DNA from: Tachypleus tridentatus
Taxonomy: Eukaryota; Arthropoda; Merostomata; Xiphosura; Limulidae
DNA: 64,000 nt
Reading direction: 5' to 3'
Assembly (NCBI RefSeq): GCF_004210375.1
Contig: NC_134832.1
Coordinates: 150,099,592-150,163,591 of the forward strand
The stretch's first letter is position 1. Each line of letters starts with the position of its first letter. Positions 35,757-48,547 of this stretch are shown here, one piece after another. The translations under genes and the position numbers were made by a program. The notes under the pieces are model-generated. The model did no database searches, had not been told where the DNA came from, and was given only the letters and a program-made list of their open reading frames with translations.

Positions 35757-36250
35757 AGAAGATAAAGTAGATAAATTCTAGTGGCTGTTATGTGTTTAGA
35801 TTATTTAGTAGATAAATTCTAGCGGCTGTTATGTGTTTAGATTATCAAGTAGATAAATTCTAGTGGTTGTTATGTGTTTAGATTATTAAGTAGATAAATT
35901 CTAATTGTTGTTATGTGTTTAGATTATCAAGTAGATATATTCCAGTGGTTGTTATGTGTTTAGATTATCAAGTAGATAAATTCTAGTGGTTGTTATGTGT
36001 TTAGATTATCAAGTAGATATATTCTAGTGGTTGTTATGTGTTTAGATTATCAAGTAGATAAATTCTAGTGGTTGTTATGTGTTTAGATTATCAAGTTGAT
36101 AAATTCTAGTGGCTGTTATGTGTTTAGATTATCAAGTAGATATATTCTAGTGGTTGTTATATGTTTAGATTATCAAGTAGATAAATTCTAGTGGCTGTTA
36201 TGTGTTTAGATTATCATGTAGATAAATTCTTGTGGTTGTTATGTGTTTGT
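35757..36250. repeat. 41-bp minisatellite, about 12 copies
   Basis: Units contain GATTATCAAGTAGATAAATT and CTAGTGGTTGTTATGTGTTT with single-base variants. Confidence 0.95.
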
Positions 36251-37955
36251 TTTTCTGATGAAGTACAAATAAAAGCTTGAATGTTACACCTTAGGTTTCT
36301 AGGCTCCTTAGGACATCTGGCCAAAAGGTCACCTTAAAGAAACCTGTTTTTCTTAAAGTTTGGTTCTGTAAATTTCAGGATTTTCAAAGCAAATTTATGA
36401 ACGATCTTTAATCGTATCGATGTTTTTAAAATGGTACATTTCTAATAGTCTGTTATTCACAATTTATTAGATATTTATGAAACAACTGACTGATCATCAA
36501 AAGTTAAACACACTGGAACTAGAATTTGTAGTTATTGAAGGTTGATATACAATTTCAATACAAGTAATTGTAGAGATATATAAACCAATAATAGGTCTTT
36601 TGTAAAGACAAAATAAACTGTTGTTTGCCGTTAAGAGGGTATCAAGTGGACCAATGAAAACACCTTATGTTCTGCCCTATTCACATTGAGTAAGTTGAAT
36701 GGGTGTATGACATATTTCTTTTTTATAAACCACGACCTAAAGCACAAGACTTAAAAGAACTTTCATTGTGTAATGAAAGTCTGCAGAACATTAGCCTCAA
36801 ATATGTTTGATTTATCACATGTTGGTGGGAATTATAAACCAGATGTAAAGTGATTGGGCTGTGTATTCAACATTTCCAAGAAACAAAATTTAAAAAAATA
36901 CAACCATATTACACATTTCATTTACAGCTAGAACTGGTATGTGTTATATATACAACAATAAAAAATAAAATTTGCTAACTAAAGGAAAAAAACAAGTTTA
37001 CAACTCTAAATCACATTCATATAACCTATACATATAGGCACGTATATATGTATCAATTGATTTATCTTTATTAGGTTTACAGAATCAAGGGTTTGGCTTA
37101 TCTGTGTTAGATGTACAGACTCACAGGGCTGTTTTCAGACTACGATACATATGGATAAGTACAAATAAGGAGAATTATAACAAGTTTCTAGTGGAATGTT
37201 TCCTTTACAGATAGGATTTCATCAGTTTCTAGAGGTAAGTCTTGATCAATTTTGAAAAAAAAAAACGTTTCTTCTAGAGATACGTTCCGACCAGTTTTCA
37301 GCAGTAAGTTTGGTTAGTTTTGAAAGTTTCCCCTAGAGATAAGTTTTGATCTTTGTCAGTGAATGGTTGCATTTAATACCACAAATTATCACTTCAAAAT
37401 CTTCTGAAAACTAGGTACGTTTATCACTATTCATCACACTGGTGAACTGATCAAATAGCTTCTTTGTTTTAAAATTCGTACATAACTATTGGTACTCATC
37501 CTGCTTGTAACAATGTAACTTATTATACACCTAGCTTTATGATAGAAAACTGACAGGAACGACTTGTGCTCTTTGATAGCTCAGTGGAAAACCAATGACA
37601 TTTTCACCTGCAAGTAAGTTAAATCCTGTTTCTCAATTCTTAAGGAGAAGTTAAAATTATTTTAATTTTTAAGGTAGTTTTCCAAATCAGAGGAATGGTA
37701 ATTGTTTGATCAGCTTGCACATTGATGGTCTAATTTATCTGTGTTAGACCTACAGGATAACTGGATTGCTTTGTTTGTATTAGGACTATAGAATCAAAGG
37801 TTTATTTTACTTGTCAGGTGTAGGGAATCACAGGTTTGATTTATCTTTATTAGGTTTACAGAATCAAGGGTTTGGCTTATCTGTGTTAGATGTGCAGGGC
37901 TGTTTTCAGATGTACGATACATATATAACATTTGTATTAAATGAATAAATCGTAG
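36251..37955. other. Stretch without gene; repeated 80-bp block
   Basis: A block containing TTTATCTTTATTAGGTTTAC and GGCTTATCTGTGTTAGATGT occurs at 37057-37152 and again at 37831-37925, with looser relatives between. No coding feature is supported. Confidence 0.6.
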
Positions 37956-37964
37956 AAAATTTAC

Positions 37965-38050
37965 CTGTTTCTCCACCAGTTGCTGTGCAATTTGTTCTTG
38001 ATGTAAATCAAATTTAAAATACAAAGGAATTTCAAGTTGAGAAGGTGTTT
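37965..38050 (-). CDS. Orphan exon, function unknown
   Basis: Acceptor GGCAATAATCAG ends at 38051 and donor CAG|GTAAAT begins at 37964. Between them 28 codons read TPSQLEIPLYFKFDLHQEQI then AQQLVEKQ, entering in phase 1 and leaving in phase 0. Composition and both splice sites look like coding exon rather than intron. I do not recognise the family. The nearest candidate exon on the same strand (40138-40035) ends in phase 0, so another exon or a base error would be needed to join them. Confidence 0.4.
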
Positions 38051-38143
38051 CTGATTATTGCCAGTTTATAAGGAATTTTATTTATTGTTAATGTAGTAAA
38101 GTTCATTCATTGTTGATTTATTTTTTTGTTATTACTAGCCTAT

Positions 38144-39680
38144 TGTGTTATGTTTTACTCAGTTATTGTGTTTAGTCTACTGTTACTGTCTTACCACACT
38201 CAGTTATTGTGTTTAGTCTACTGCTACTGTCTTACCACACTCAGTTATTGTGTTTAGCCTACTGCTACTGTCTTACCACACTCAGTTATTGTGTTTAGCC
38301 TACTGCTACTGTCTTACCACACTCAGTTATTGTGTTTAGCCTACTGCTACTGTCTTACCACACTCAGTTATTGTGTTTAGCCTACTGCTACTGTCTTACC
38401 ACACTCAGTTATTGTGTTTAGCCTACTGCTACTGTCTTACCACACTCACTTATTGTGTTTAGTCTGCTGCTACTGTCTTTCCACACTCAGTTATTGTGTT
38501 TAGTCTGCTGCTACTGTCTTTCCACACTCAGTTATTGTGTTTAGTCTGCTGCTACTGTCTTTCCACACTCAGTTATTGTGTTTAGTCTGCTGCTACTGTC
38601 TTTCCACACTCAGTTATTGTGTTTAGTCTGCTGCTACTGTCTTTCCACACTCAGTTATTGTGTTTAGTCTGCTGCTACTGTCTTTCCACACTCAGTTATT
38701 GTGTTTAGTCTGCTGCTACTGTCTTACCACACTCAGTTATTGTGTTTAGTCTGCTGCTACTGTCTTACCACACTCAGTTATTGTGTTTAGTCTGCTGCTA
38801 CTGTCTTTCCACACTCACTTATTTTGTTTAGTCTGCTGCTACTGTCTTTCCACACTCACTTATTTTGTTTAGTCTGCTGCTACTGTCTTTCCACACTCAC
38901 TTATTTTGTTTAGTCTGCTGTTACTGTCTTTCCACACTCACTTATTTTGTTTAGTCTGCTGTTACTGTCTTTCCACACTCACTTATTGTGTTTAGTCTGC
39001 TGCTACTGTCTTACCACACTCAGTTATTGTGTTTAGTCTGCTGCTACTGTCTTACCACACTCAGTTATTGTGTTTAGTCTGCTGCTACTGTCTTACCACA
39101 CTCAGTTATTGTGTTTAGTCTGCTGCTACTGTCTTTCTACACTCACTTATTGTGTTTAGTCTGCTGCTACTGTCTTTCCACACTCACTTATTTTGTTTAG
39201 TCTGCTGCTACTGTCTTTCCACACTCACTTATTTTGTTTAGTCTGCTGCTACTGTCTTTCCACACTCACTTATTTTGTTTAGTCTGCTGCTACTGTCTTT
39301 CCACACTCACTTATTTTGTTTAGTCTGCTGCTACTGTCTTTCCACACTCACTTATTTTGTTTAGTCTGCTGCTACTGTCTTTCCACACTCACTTATTGTG
39401 TTTAGTCTGCTGCTACTGTCTTTCCACACTCACTTATTGTGTTTAGTCTGCTGCTACTGTCTTTCCACACTCACTTATTGTGTTTAGTCTGCTGCTACTG
39501 TCTTACCACACTCAGTTATAGTGTTTAGTCTACTGCTACTGTCTTACCACACTCAGTTATTGTGTTTAGTCTACTGCTACTGTCTTACCACACTCAGTTA
39601 TTGTGTTTAGTCTACTGCTACTGTCTTACCACACTCAGTTATTGCGTTTAGTCTACTGCTACTGTCTTGCCACATTTAAT
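38144..39680. repeat. 41-bp minisatellite, about 37 copies
   Basis: Units contain TTGTGTTTAGTCTGCTGCTA and CTGTCTTTCCACACTCAGTT. Variants form runs (CTTACCACACTCAG, then CTTTCCACACTCAC with TTATTTTG), showing local homogenisation. The array lies between two orphan minus-strand exons and is probably intronic. It shares unit length, not sequence, with the 35757 array. Loose CAGTCAGTTCTTGTC-type relatives continue to about 39850. Confidence 0.95.
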
Positions 39681-40034
39681 TACTGTCATTAGTTTACTAC
39701 CAACCTACTACAGTGATTGTCCTTTTTCTTTTGCAAGATGATCAGTCAGTTCTTATCTACTCATATCTTACAACAGTCATTTCTTGTCATTTATTCACTA
39801 ATATCTGACCATAGTCAGTTCTTGTCCTTTGTCTATAAACATCTCAACATGGCGAGTTACATATTTTATTCATCCACAACGTCTAATGTGAACTCCATGG
39901 TGTACAGTTAATTTGCATTTAACGTACTTTAATAAGACAGTGGAAAATATTTTAACAGTTTATAAAGTGCGAGTCTGTGAAGTACATTGTAAGGTTTATA
40001 GTTGGGTCGTGAAGAAATTCTAAAGATAACACAC

Positions 40035-40138
40035 CTTAATAATCCAAGTTTTGTCGGGATTGTCGTTTATGGGAATGTCAGCTTCGATAATTCTAATGTT
40101 TATTATCTCGTAAGTTTGAATCACTTCAAAGAATCTTT
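40035..40138 (-). CDS. Orphan exon, function unknown
   Basis: Strong acceptor ACGTTTTTTTCCAG ends at 40139; donor AAG|GTGTGT begins at 40034. The 34 codons read RFFEVIQTYEIINIRIIEAD then IPINDNPDKTWIIK, phase 1 in and phase 0 out. It looks like genuine protein sequence. No motif lets me name the family. It could belong with the exon at 38050-37965 in one minus-strand gene. Confidence 0.45.
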
Positions 40139-40139
40139 C

Positions 40140-41940
40140 TGGAAAAAAACGTTTATTTCTATAGAAGAATAAGTACAAAAATAATGATAATAACAATTGC
40201 TAGCAAAATTCTTAAAAAAAAACATACGCAAGCAAGACCACATCACTTGTTTGACTATACTCACTGTCCAACACAATTTATCGGGTCTTTTGTCACATGT
40301 TACACGTTTAGATACAGAGTTAACTTTCAAATATTATAAATATTCCTCTATTAAATCATGGTTTGTATGTGAAGTCTCTGACGAGTATTAATTGATAGCT
40401 GGATCAACCTCACAAGGTTGTTTAGCTAGGTATAATTTCGTGTTATGTAAATGTCGTATTAACTCGTTAGCTTATCTAATCCTCACAAGGATTATGCCCA
40501 ACTACATTCTTTGAAACAATATTTTGTTCTACTGCCCAAAAAATTACAAACACGACCACGTGTGCAAGTAATGTGAGGTGAAGTTTTGAAAATGTTAATT
40601 AGAAAACCTTTCACGTAACTGTCATTAAATATAGTTACATTTAGAAGTCTATATGAAAATATTTTTTTAACAGAATAACATTTATATTTGTTGAGTAAAG
40701 CACTTTTCAAACATGAAGTTATAAAACAAAAAACAAAACTTTCGTTTTGTTTCTATTCGCTCTAATGATGGCTGTTCGCTTCAATTTACCTCTTCAACTT
40801 TGCTGTAAAAAAACCTTGTTAATAATTGAATAATTTATGCTTCACTAGAACACAAGTCAACTGGTTTTTACTGGTTTAATAGAGTAATTTTCGACTAACA
40901 AAACATAACATAAACGTGTTAGTTGATGCGGGCAACTTTTATGTTAAATTGTGTAAAATATACACATAATAATGATATAACTCATTTTATAAACACATAA
41001 AAGACAAAAGTCAAGCACTGAATAAAAACAATATCTTAGAATTAGCTCACAGTAAGAATGATTAGTTTACACCATGTGCTACTTGTGAATAGTTCAAACA
41101 AATGTCCATCATAAAAAGTGACTTCACGACACAAAGTGTTTAATTAAATGAACCCACAGAACTTGTGTTTATACAACAGTCGTGTTATAGTTATCCAAAT
41201 CTCTTATTAGTGAACTAGTGTATCGTAACGTTCATTTAATACACATTATTTTAATATAGTGTACAACAAGCACGAGCCACAGAAAAAACCGATATTTATT
41301 TAACACCTGCCACACAATCCAGCTCAATATATTTAAGTACCGAACCAAGGTGACATAGGGTTATTTCGATAGTCCTCGATGCATGAAGCTCGGCGTTAAA
41401 ACAACAAATAAATATTAATAGAAGTATGACATGATAAAAGCTCTATGGATTATACTATGGTGGTACCATATTATACCATCCTTCTTAGATTTACTATTCA
41501 TTGTAGAAACGTTATTTTTAATTCGAGAATCGCTAGAACCATCATCTTGTAAAGAATGCATCATGCGTGTACTTTAATAATAGTACACCTTTAGGCTTTA
41601 CTGTGTTAGTTTCACGGTACGTAAAACTAATGATTTATTATATATGATTCTGATAGCCCTTTTGAAGTTAACAATATGATTGTACCAAGTACTCGTTGTG
41701 TTTTTTTGTTGTTGTTTTTTTTATAACGGGCTGGCTCTTGTGACAGATGTTACTAAATAATTACTTAAGTATTTGTCTATCACAATTTTTATATAACACA
41801 CAAGTTTTTCAGTCGTGGTCGAACTGTTTTACTCCATGGTAACCGAATTTGAAAACAGAGAAACGAATTTCATTATATTTAGCTTTCCATACTAATAAAA
41901 TACGAGAAATAATGCAATATCAAGTTTTGGACTAATGAAA
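40140..41940. other. Stretch without recognised gene
   Basis: Upstream exons of the orphan pair would be expected here on the minus strand; I did not find any with two good splice sites. Confidence 0.35.
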
Positions 41941-41989
41941 TTGATTTGATGCCTTTTAATACAAGAAACAGACCTTATAAACTCAAACA

Positions 41990-42175
41990 CGTTTTGCTTC
42001 ACTTGAACAATCCACATTTCAGTTTACAGTTTTTTCAGGAACGTTCCACTAAAACACAAATTGTATCTAACAATACAAATATATTAAAAGAAACAACTAC
42101 GTGCTGTCGGTTACGGTTTGTGTTTTAATGAAACGTTCCTGAGAAAGCTGTAAAGCGAAACGTTGAGTATCCATT
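41990..42175. mobile_element. Possible Penelope-like element end
   Basis: An imperfect inverted repeat (TTCAGGAACGTTCC...ACACAAA at 42033-42060 against TTTGTGTTTTAATGAAACGT at 42117-42137) is followed by CCTGAGAAAGCTGTAAAGC and GAAACGTTGAGTA. The CCTGA...GAAACGTT arrangement resembles the ends of Penelope-like elements. No coding part was seen. Confidence 0.3.
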
Positions 42176-42689
42176 TAGATAAAAATAAATTTGATGGAAT
42201 AAGTTTGTTTGTTACGATGTCTTATACACTCGTACTCTTCACAGAAATTAAACAATGATTGCCTTGTTTATATGTCATAATGAAATAATAACAATATACA
42301 GTCTCACGAACTATTAACGTTGTATGGGCTTTTAATGTTATTGTTTCAACTATTGATATACTGATAGCATAATATAACCAACTTCATTTCAGTTTCCCTT
42401 GTCATTGGGCAGTTTCATTGACGCACGTAGTATAAAAACACTAAGAGAAACATTATACTAGTTGTATACTTGTACAAAACTTACGTCTAAAGATCTGTAT
42501 AATACACATTACCGAGTTCTTATCTGGACATGTATAGGACACGAACACACGTGTAATATATAAACTCGTATCATTAATGTACACTAGCCACAGTTTGAAA
42601 CTGTGTTGTCTACGGACTTTTAATAATTGTTAACAAGTTATATGAGAAACGAATGAAAAAATAAATTACAGAAACGTCTTAAAACTAAC

Positions 42690-43566
42690 GTAGTCATTAA
42701 TAATAGTGTCTCTCATTACTTTGTATTATTAATAAGAGTGTCTCTCATTACTTTGTATTATTAATAATAGTGTCTCTCATTACTTTGTATTATTAATAAG
42801 AGTGTCTCTCATTACTTTGTATTATTAATAAGAGTGTCTCTCATTACTTTGTATTATTAATAAGAGTGTCTCTCATTACTTTGTATTATTAATAAGAGTG
42901 TCTCTCATTACTTTGTATTATTAATAATAGTGTCTCTCATTACTTTGTATTATTAATAAGAGTGTCTCTCATTACTTTGTATTATTAATAATAGTGTCTC
43001 TCATTACTTTGTATTATTAATAATAGTGTCTCTCATTACTTTGTATTATTAATAAGAGTGTCTCTCATTACTTTGTATTATTAATAAGAGTGTCTCTCAT
43101 TACTTTGTATTATTAATAAGAGTGTCTCTCATTACTTTGTATTATTAATAAGAGTGTCTCTCATTACTTTGTATTATTAATAAGAGTGTCTCTCATTACT
43201 TTGTATTATTAATAAGAGTGTCTCTCATTACTTTGTATTATTAATAAGAGTGTCTCTCATTACTTTGTATTATTAATAAGAGTGTCTCTCATTACTTTGT
43301 ATTATTAATAAGAGTGTCTCTCATTACTTTGTATTATTAATAATAGTGTCTCTCATTACTTTGTATTATTAATAATAGTGTCGCTCATTACTTTGTATTA
43401 TTAATAATAGTGTCTCTCATTACTTTGTATTATTAATAAGAGAGTCTCTCATTACTTTGTATTATTAATAAGAGTGTCTCTCATTACTTTGTATTATTAA
43501 TAAGAGTGTCTCTCATTACTTTGTATTATTAATAATAGTGTCGCTCATTACTTTGTATTATTAACA
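42690..43566. repeat. 32-bp minisatellite, about 27 copies
   Basis: Units of GTCTCTCATTACTTTGTATT and ATTAATAAGAGT, alternating only at AAGAG/AATAG with rare GTCGCTC changes. Very uniform, so recently homogenised. Confidence 0.96.
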
Positions 43567-43819
43567 GAAGAATAAAGACGTCATTGCTTGGCAGTATACA
43601 CACACACGCAAAATTAAAATGGTGAAAATGATCCTATGTATCTTGAACGAAGTTTGGTAAGAGATATACATTTATTATTATTTACAATAACAGGTGGAAC
43701 TGGGAGCTAGGCCTACCTTAATATAGAAGCATTTCACTTCAATGATAGGTAAAGAATAAATGAATCAACATAACTTATTTATTCACATAAATACTAACCA
43801 CTTGTAACTTTGTTTTGCA

Positions 43820-43938
43820 TTAAAAAAATATATATATGTAAAAACGGCTCGTTTGGGTTGAGAAAATATTTTACGTAGAGGAGCCGTTGTTACATATATA
43901 TATTTTTCTCTACAAGTGGGTTTTCTCAACATCACTGA
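43820..43938. mobile_element. Palindromic fragment related to Penelope-like ends
   Basis: ATATATATGTAAAAACGGCTC pairs with GAGCCGTTGTTACATATATA about 50 bases later. The right side continues TTTTTCTCTACAAGTGGGTT, also found (TTTTTTTCTACAAGTGGGTT) beside the inverted-repeat element at 47927, which links the two as one family. Confidence 0.4.
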
Positions 43939-43939
43939 T

Positions 43940-45160
43940 TTTGTTTTGCATTGTTATTTAAATCCTATTTTCTGGAGAGAAATATAAAAACATAGCTGGA
44001 GTCATGGGGGTCAGCAAGGGGGTCAGCTATCCCCCTCGATTATCTGAGCAAAGTTTAAAGGATAAAAAAGAAAACATTTGAGTTTTCCTACTTATATCTT
44101 TGATGTCATGTACCCCCACACACTGTAATATATCCTGCAGGCGCGCATGGCTCGAGTTGTTTTTTCTGTTTTCTTTCATAAAACAGCCTAACCTTAGTTG
44201 TGTTTATTGGACATATTAACAGTGAAATGGTAAATCATTACATTCTAACGGACTAAAAGTACGCAGGTTCGTTGAACAACAACGCAAAGCACGGGTGGAT
44301 GTAACAAGTTGTTTCAGTTTGCTGAACATATACAAATAAAGACAGAACAATCTTAACAAGCGTCTACACGGTAAATATGTTCTTTTATAAGGAACGTGAA
44401 TCACGTGCCAGATATTCAACATTTTATGTTACGTCACTATAAAACGTAGACAAATGACGTACACATTTAACATTTAAACCTTACTGTTTTCTGGCAAACA
44501 GCAGCGTCAAGAAAAATAAATGTACGTATTAAAAACTAAAACGCAACCAAAACATGACACCATTAAACACTTTGAATGTACAGACGTGGTTGTACAATTT
44601 CTTGTAGTGTAATTTCACATTATACTAAACTGATAGTTAAACACGTTTAGAGCGCATGACTTGGATGGATGGAATTGAGGACTGTTCGAGAACGCACAGT
44701 AACAGATGTGTTTACAAGTTCATTTCCAATAATTAAACATCGTGTTAGCTTTAACTGTGCGCGAAACACGTTCGTATTTTCACTTGTTGTTAATGGACCG
44801 AATTTGTTCATTAAACATTGTTTTTTAACGTCGCTTACATTTGACTAAAAGTCCACAGAGAAATCTGCTAATTTGGTCATTTATACCAGCGGGATTACTT
44901 TAAAAATTATTATAAAAAGAAACTGTACAGGTAGACATATCCACATTACTTATTCTAATACATAGGCATGTAAACGATTATAGTAAATATTTGACATTGT
45001 ACTAACTTTTATGTGCGTATATTCATCACCAAAATGTTCCACGTCTATTACTGCCTTCAACAGGGAAAAGCCGTTTGTTTGTTTTTAGATTACAACAAAG
45101 ATTTTACAACGTTCATAACAGATTGCAAAAAATAATTATTTGTTAAAACAGACTGCATTA
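43940..45160. other. Stretch without recognised gene
   Basis: No supported exon or element. Confidence 0.35.
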
Positions 45161-45164
45161 TTAA

Positions 45165-45367
45165 CATTCCTACGAAAGGGGCCTAATAGTTCAGAGCAAC
45201 TTGAAAGGTTATTAATATTAGGCTATAAATTTGTATTTAAATGAAATTGCCATTTCATTTAAATACAAAATTGATTTCATTTCATTTAAATACAAAATTA
45301 TTAGCCTAATATTAATAACTTTTCAAGTTGCTCTGGGGCCTATTAGGCCCCACTTTTCGTAGGAGTG
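45165..45367. mobile_element. piggyBac-derived MITE
   Basis: A 203-bp non-coding element flanked by TTAA (45161-45164, 45368-45371). Ends are CATTCCTACGAAAGGGG and CCCCACTTTTCGTAGGAGTG. The right half (TATTAGCCTAATATTAATAA, GTTGCTCTGGGGCCTATTAG) is nearly identical to the right end of the piggyBac at 13503-15726, and the left half is an inverted, slightly diverged copy of that same right end. It can only move using piggyBac transposase from elsewhere. Confidence 0.92.
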
Positions 45368-45371
45368 TTAA

Positions 45372-47600
45372 ATTACTACTTGTTAAAATATTGAATTATA
45401 TACGTTTTATAATACGTTATAATCCTAACGAGAATCGAACCCAGAAATCTAACAGTATACCTCTTTCAGCTCACCAGTGAATCACCAGAGGGCGACAGCT
45501 TTTAGAGACAAGTTACCTGCACGCGTAACAAACGAAACTAATCGTATGAAAACACAAAAGCTAATATTAAATTTTGAATAAAGTCGAATCTCCCAAGCAC
45601 AACTAAATCTATGTAAGGCACTGGTCACCATGACTTAGGGTTATAAGTACAGAACGGATTTTGTTACCTAACCTCAGGCCAATTCAGTTATTTTTCTTCC
45701 CATCGAGATTTAATTAAAACGCGAAACTCGTATATTTAGCTCTAAAGCAGATTAACCTCTAACCTCCTTCGTACCAACACTACAATGATCTGTGTAAACC
45801 AACAATTTAGTTTTACACTGTTGAAACAGATTGGATTGTTAAATGTTTTTGGCACTACACGAATGAAGGTATGTCTTAAATTTAAAAATTGCGCCCGTAT
45901 TGTATACGTCATTTCTTTTACGCCTGGTACCTATAACAATTGCTTTATTGTTTGTTTGTTTTCTTTAATGGAAGATTCTGGTTTTCTTTTTCACCAAATA
46001 AATTAATGAAAGAATGATAATTCGAAGGCAATAAAACACCATAATCGGTTTGTTCGAATTAAGAGAAAGTACCATGAGAAATTACAAGATTTTAAATAAA
46101 CTAGTAAACACACAGCCATATAATGGTGTTTATATTGTCACTGTGTTGCTATATCGTCGGGGGTTTACTGCGATAGGCCTTCACTTTCGAATTAAGATTG
46201 TTATTCATACTTACTAGAAAAAAAAACAACAACTAAAAACTGGGTAACTGTAGTTAACGGGTTTTTTTCTCTCTCTCTTAAACTACGAAACTAAAACACG
46301 CACTACAAGGAAAAAACAGAAAAATATAGATTTGTGTTAACAACGATAGATGGTGCGATTTTATAATATACCGTAACTATATATGCACGTTTATTATTAT
46401 TTAGTAGTTTGAAACATATTTCCTACATTAACAGTGATTAAAGGTAACCAGATTATTTTTTACTTGAACAACTTAACTATCATTAGTTATTTCCAAAATA
46501 ATGAAGTTAATAAATACGTAATGTAATAAACCATACAATTATAGGTGTGTAATGCAACAAACTGTAGGTTATTATTTCACAATTATAACTAATCTATCAA
46601 AACTTAAGTCATTACCCACATAACACTCAAAATAACTTTTACTTTCTAGAAATATTATAGCAATCAGTAAGCAAATCTATTGGAAATTAAAATATATACG
46701 TAATTTTATATTTTAGTAAAACGAAGAACTAAATCAGACCCATTCTCAAGACTCCTGATTGATGTTTCATTTAATTCAGTTAAACATTAAATATTTTTCT
46801 CAATATTTTTACTTAATTTTTATATAATTTAGCACAGTAGGTACTTTGACACAAAACAAACTGATCAATATGGCAACTGTACTTTGCAAATAGACTGCAG
46901 TTCGATACACGGGCGACACGATATTCAAGTAGCGTTAGGCTTAAAGATTATCTACAATTAAGCGTTTTGAGATAATAAATTCAAGGTTTTAATTAAATTT
47001 TAAAAACTACCTAAACATTTCAACGTCCTTTTACAGCATTATGAAGAAATTACAAGGGTTTTTGAAACCGAAAACTAAAATTATCTAGATTACGTTTTTA
47101 AAATTAAAATATTTTCTGCGAATCTATTTTAAGATTTCTCTGAAACTTACTTTTGATTTTTAACTTTTAGCAACATAATAAAATAATGGTAATAAACCAC
47201 AATTTTCAAGTTCAAGAGAAAACTTACAGATTCATGTCAAGAGAAAGTTTATAAATATCTTTCTTTATATTTAACAGAATAATAATTTAAAAAACATTTG
47301 AATTTTGAAGGTGTAGATGAATAGTACAGAGTCTGAAACGAATTATAACAGTCAGAAAGGGCTTGCATCCGAAAATCTGAGTCGCATTACTTCATCACTG
47401 ATGAACTTATAAACTAGTAGATTGAAAGCGTGTACACAGTAAACAAGTTAGGTATACATTTCTTAAAATGTAGTATTACTCTCATTCGTCACTACTTTAA
47501 TGATTCTGGACGAAAGTTCCGAATTTCTGAAAAGTGCATCTAAAATCCTCTACAAATCATAATAGTCTAGGTAACATATATATATATATATATATATAGA
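45372..47600. other. Stretch without recognised gene
   Basis: AT-rich; a tRNA-like scrap GAGAATCGAACCCAGAAATC lies at about 45430. No gene is supported. Confidence 0.35.
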
Positions 47601-47602
47601 TA

Positions 47603-47922
47603 TGGTGTAGGTAGAGAAACTAGGTAGCGAACAACGTTTGACCTCCTTGGTCATCGTCAGGTTCACAAAGAAAGAAGGAGGTAACTGACCGATAGCTGAC
47701 AACATGTTTGAAGAAACACTTTTATACATATATTAATATATAATCAAACATATAAGCACGCCCTCTGCATTCCTACACAGTTACACAACCGCCTTTAAAC
47801 ATGTGGTCAGCTGACAGTCAGTTACTTCTTTCTTTCTCTGTGAACCTGACGATGACCGAAGAAGGTCGAAACGTTGTTCGCTCCTCTAAATAGAGTTTTC
47901 TCTATCTATACCAGCCGTCTTA
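47603..47922. mobile_element. Inverted-repeat element with hammerhead-like core, Penelope-type
   Basis: Two imperfect inverted arms of about 95 bp (47603-47700 and 47812-47922). Each arm, read outward, contains GTGAACCTGACGATGACC, a short loop, GGTC and AAACGTTGTTCGC. In the right arm CTGACGA, a GACC/GGTC stem and GAAAC stand in the order of a hammerhead ribozyme core, with one extra base after CTGACGA. Hammerhead motifs are known from Penelope-like retroelement ends. Stems I and III were not demonstrated, and the left arm has lost the G of GAAA. Confidence 0.45.
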
Positions 47923-48547
47923 TGTATATTTTTTTCTACAAGTGGGTTTTATCGTCATCACGGAGTTTAGGTAACAGTTCACATACATCAAAATGTAACG
48001 CAAATTGATAAATAGTTGTTTATGTTTTTTCATTGTTATCGTTGTGATTCAAATACATATGTAAACAACCAGGAAAAACATTTTAAATTTCTAAAATATA
48101 CTTACATTCAACAAACTTATATCAAACCATAAGGTCGTCGTTAGAGGGCACCACGTAAACAACCTCAAAATTTTGCATTTAACAATTAGCATTAAAAGTT
48201 CTAACACTAGATGGCACCATATATAGTCCTATTTTTTTCTTATTTTAAATACAGGTATCATTAGCAATAAAAATAAATCTTTAACTATTTCACGATATCC
48301 AAGATGCACTAGGCAGTGCTTATGTCTGATACAAAATCAAAATTAAAACGACAGTTTCATACAGGTATCTCTACGTAATCTAATACGATTATTCTTGGAA
48401 GACTGCAAAACATCTCTAATAATACTGAAATAGCCATGTGTGTTAATACGGTATGATACTTAGGGTGAACCACAGATGCCTATATTTTTACATTGGACTA
48501 CCATTAGTAACCATCCAAACAACTAGTTTTGACTCCAGATATTGTTA

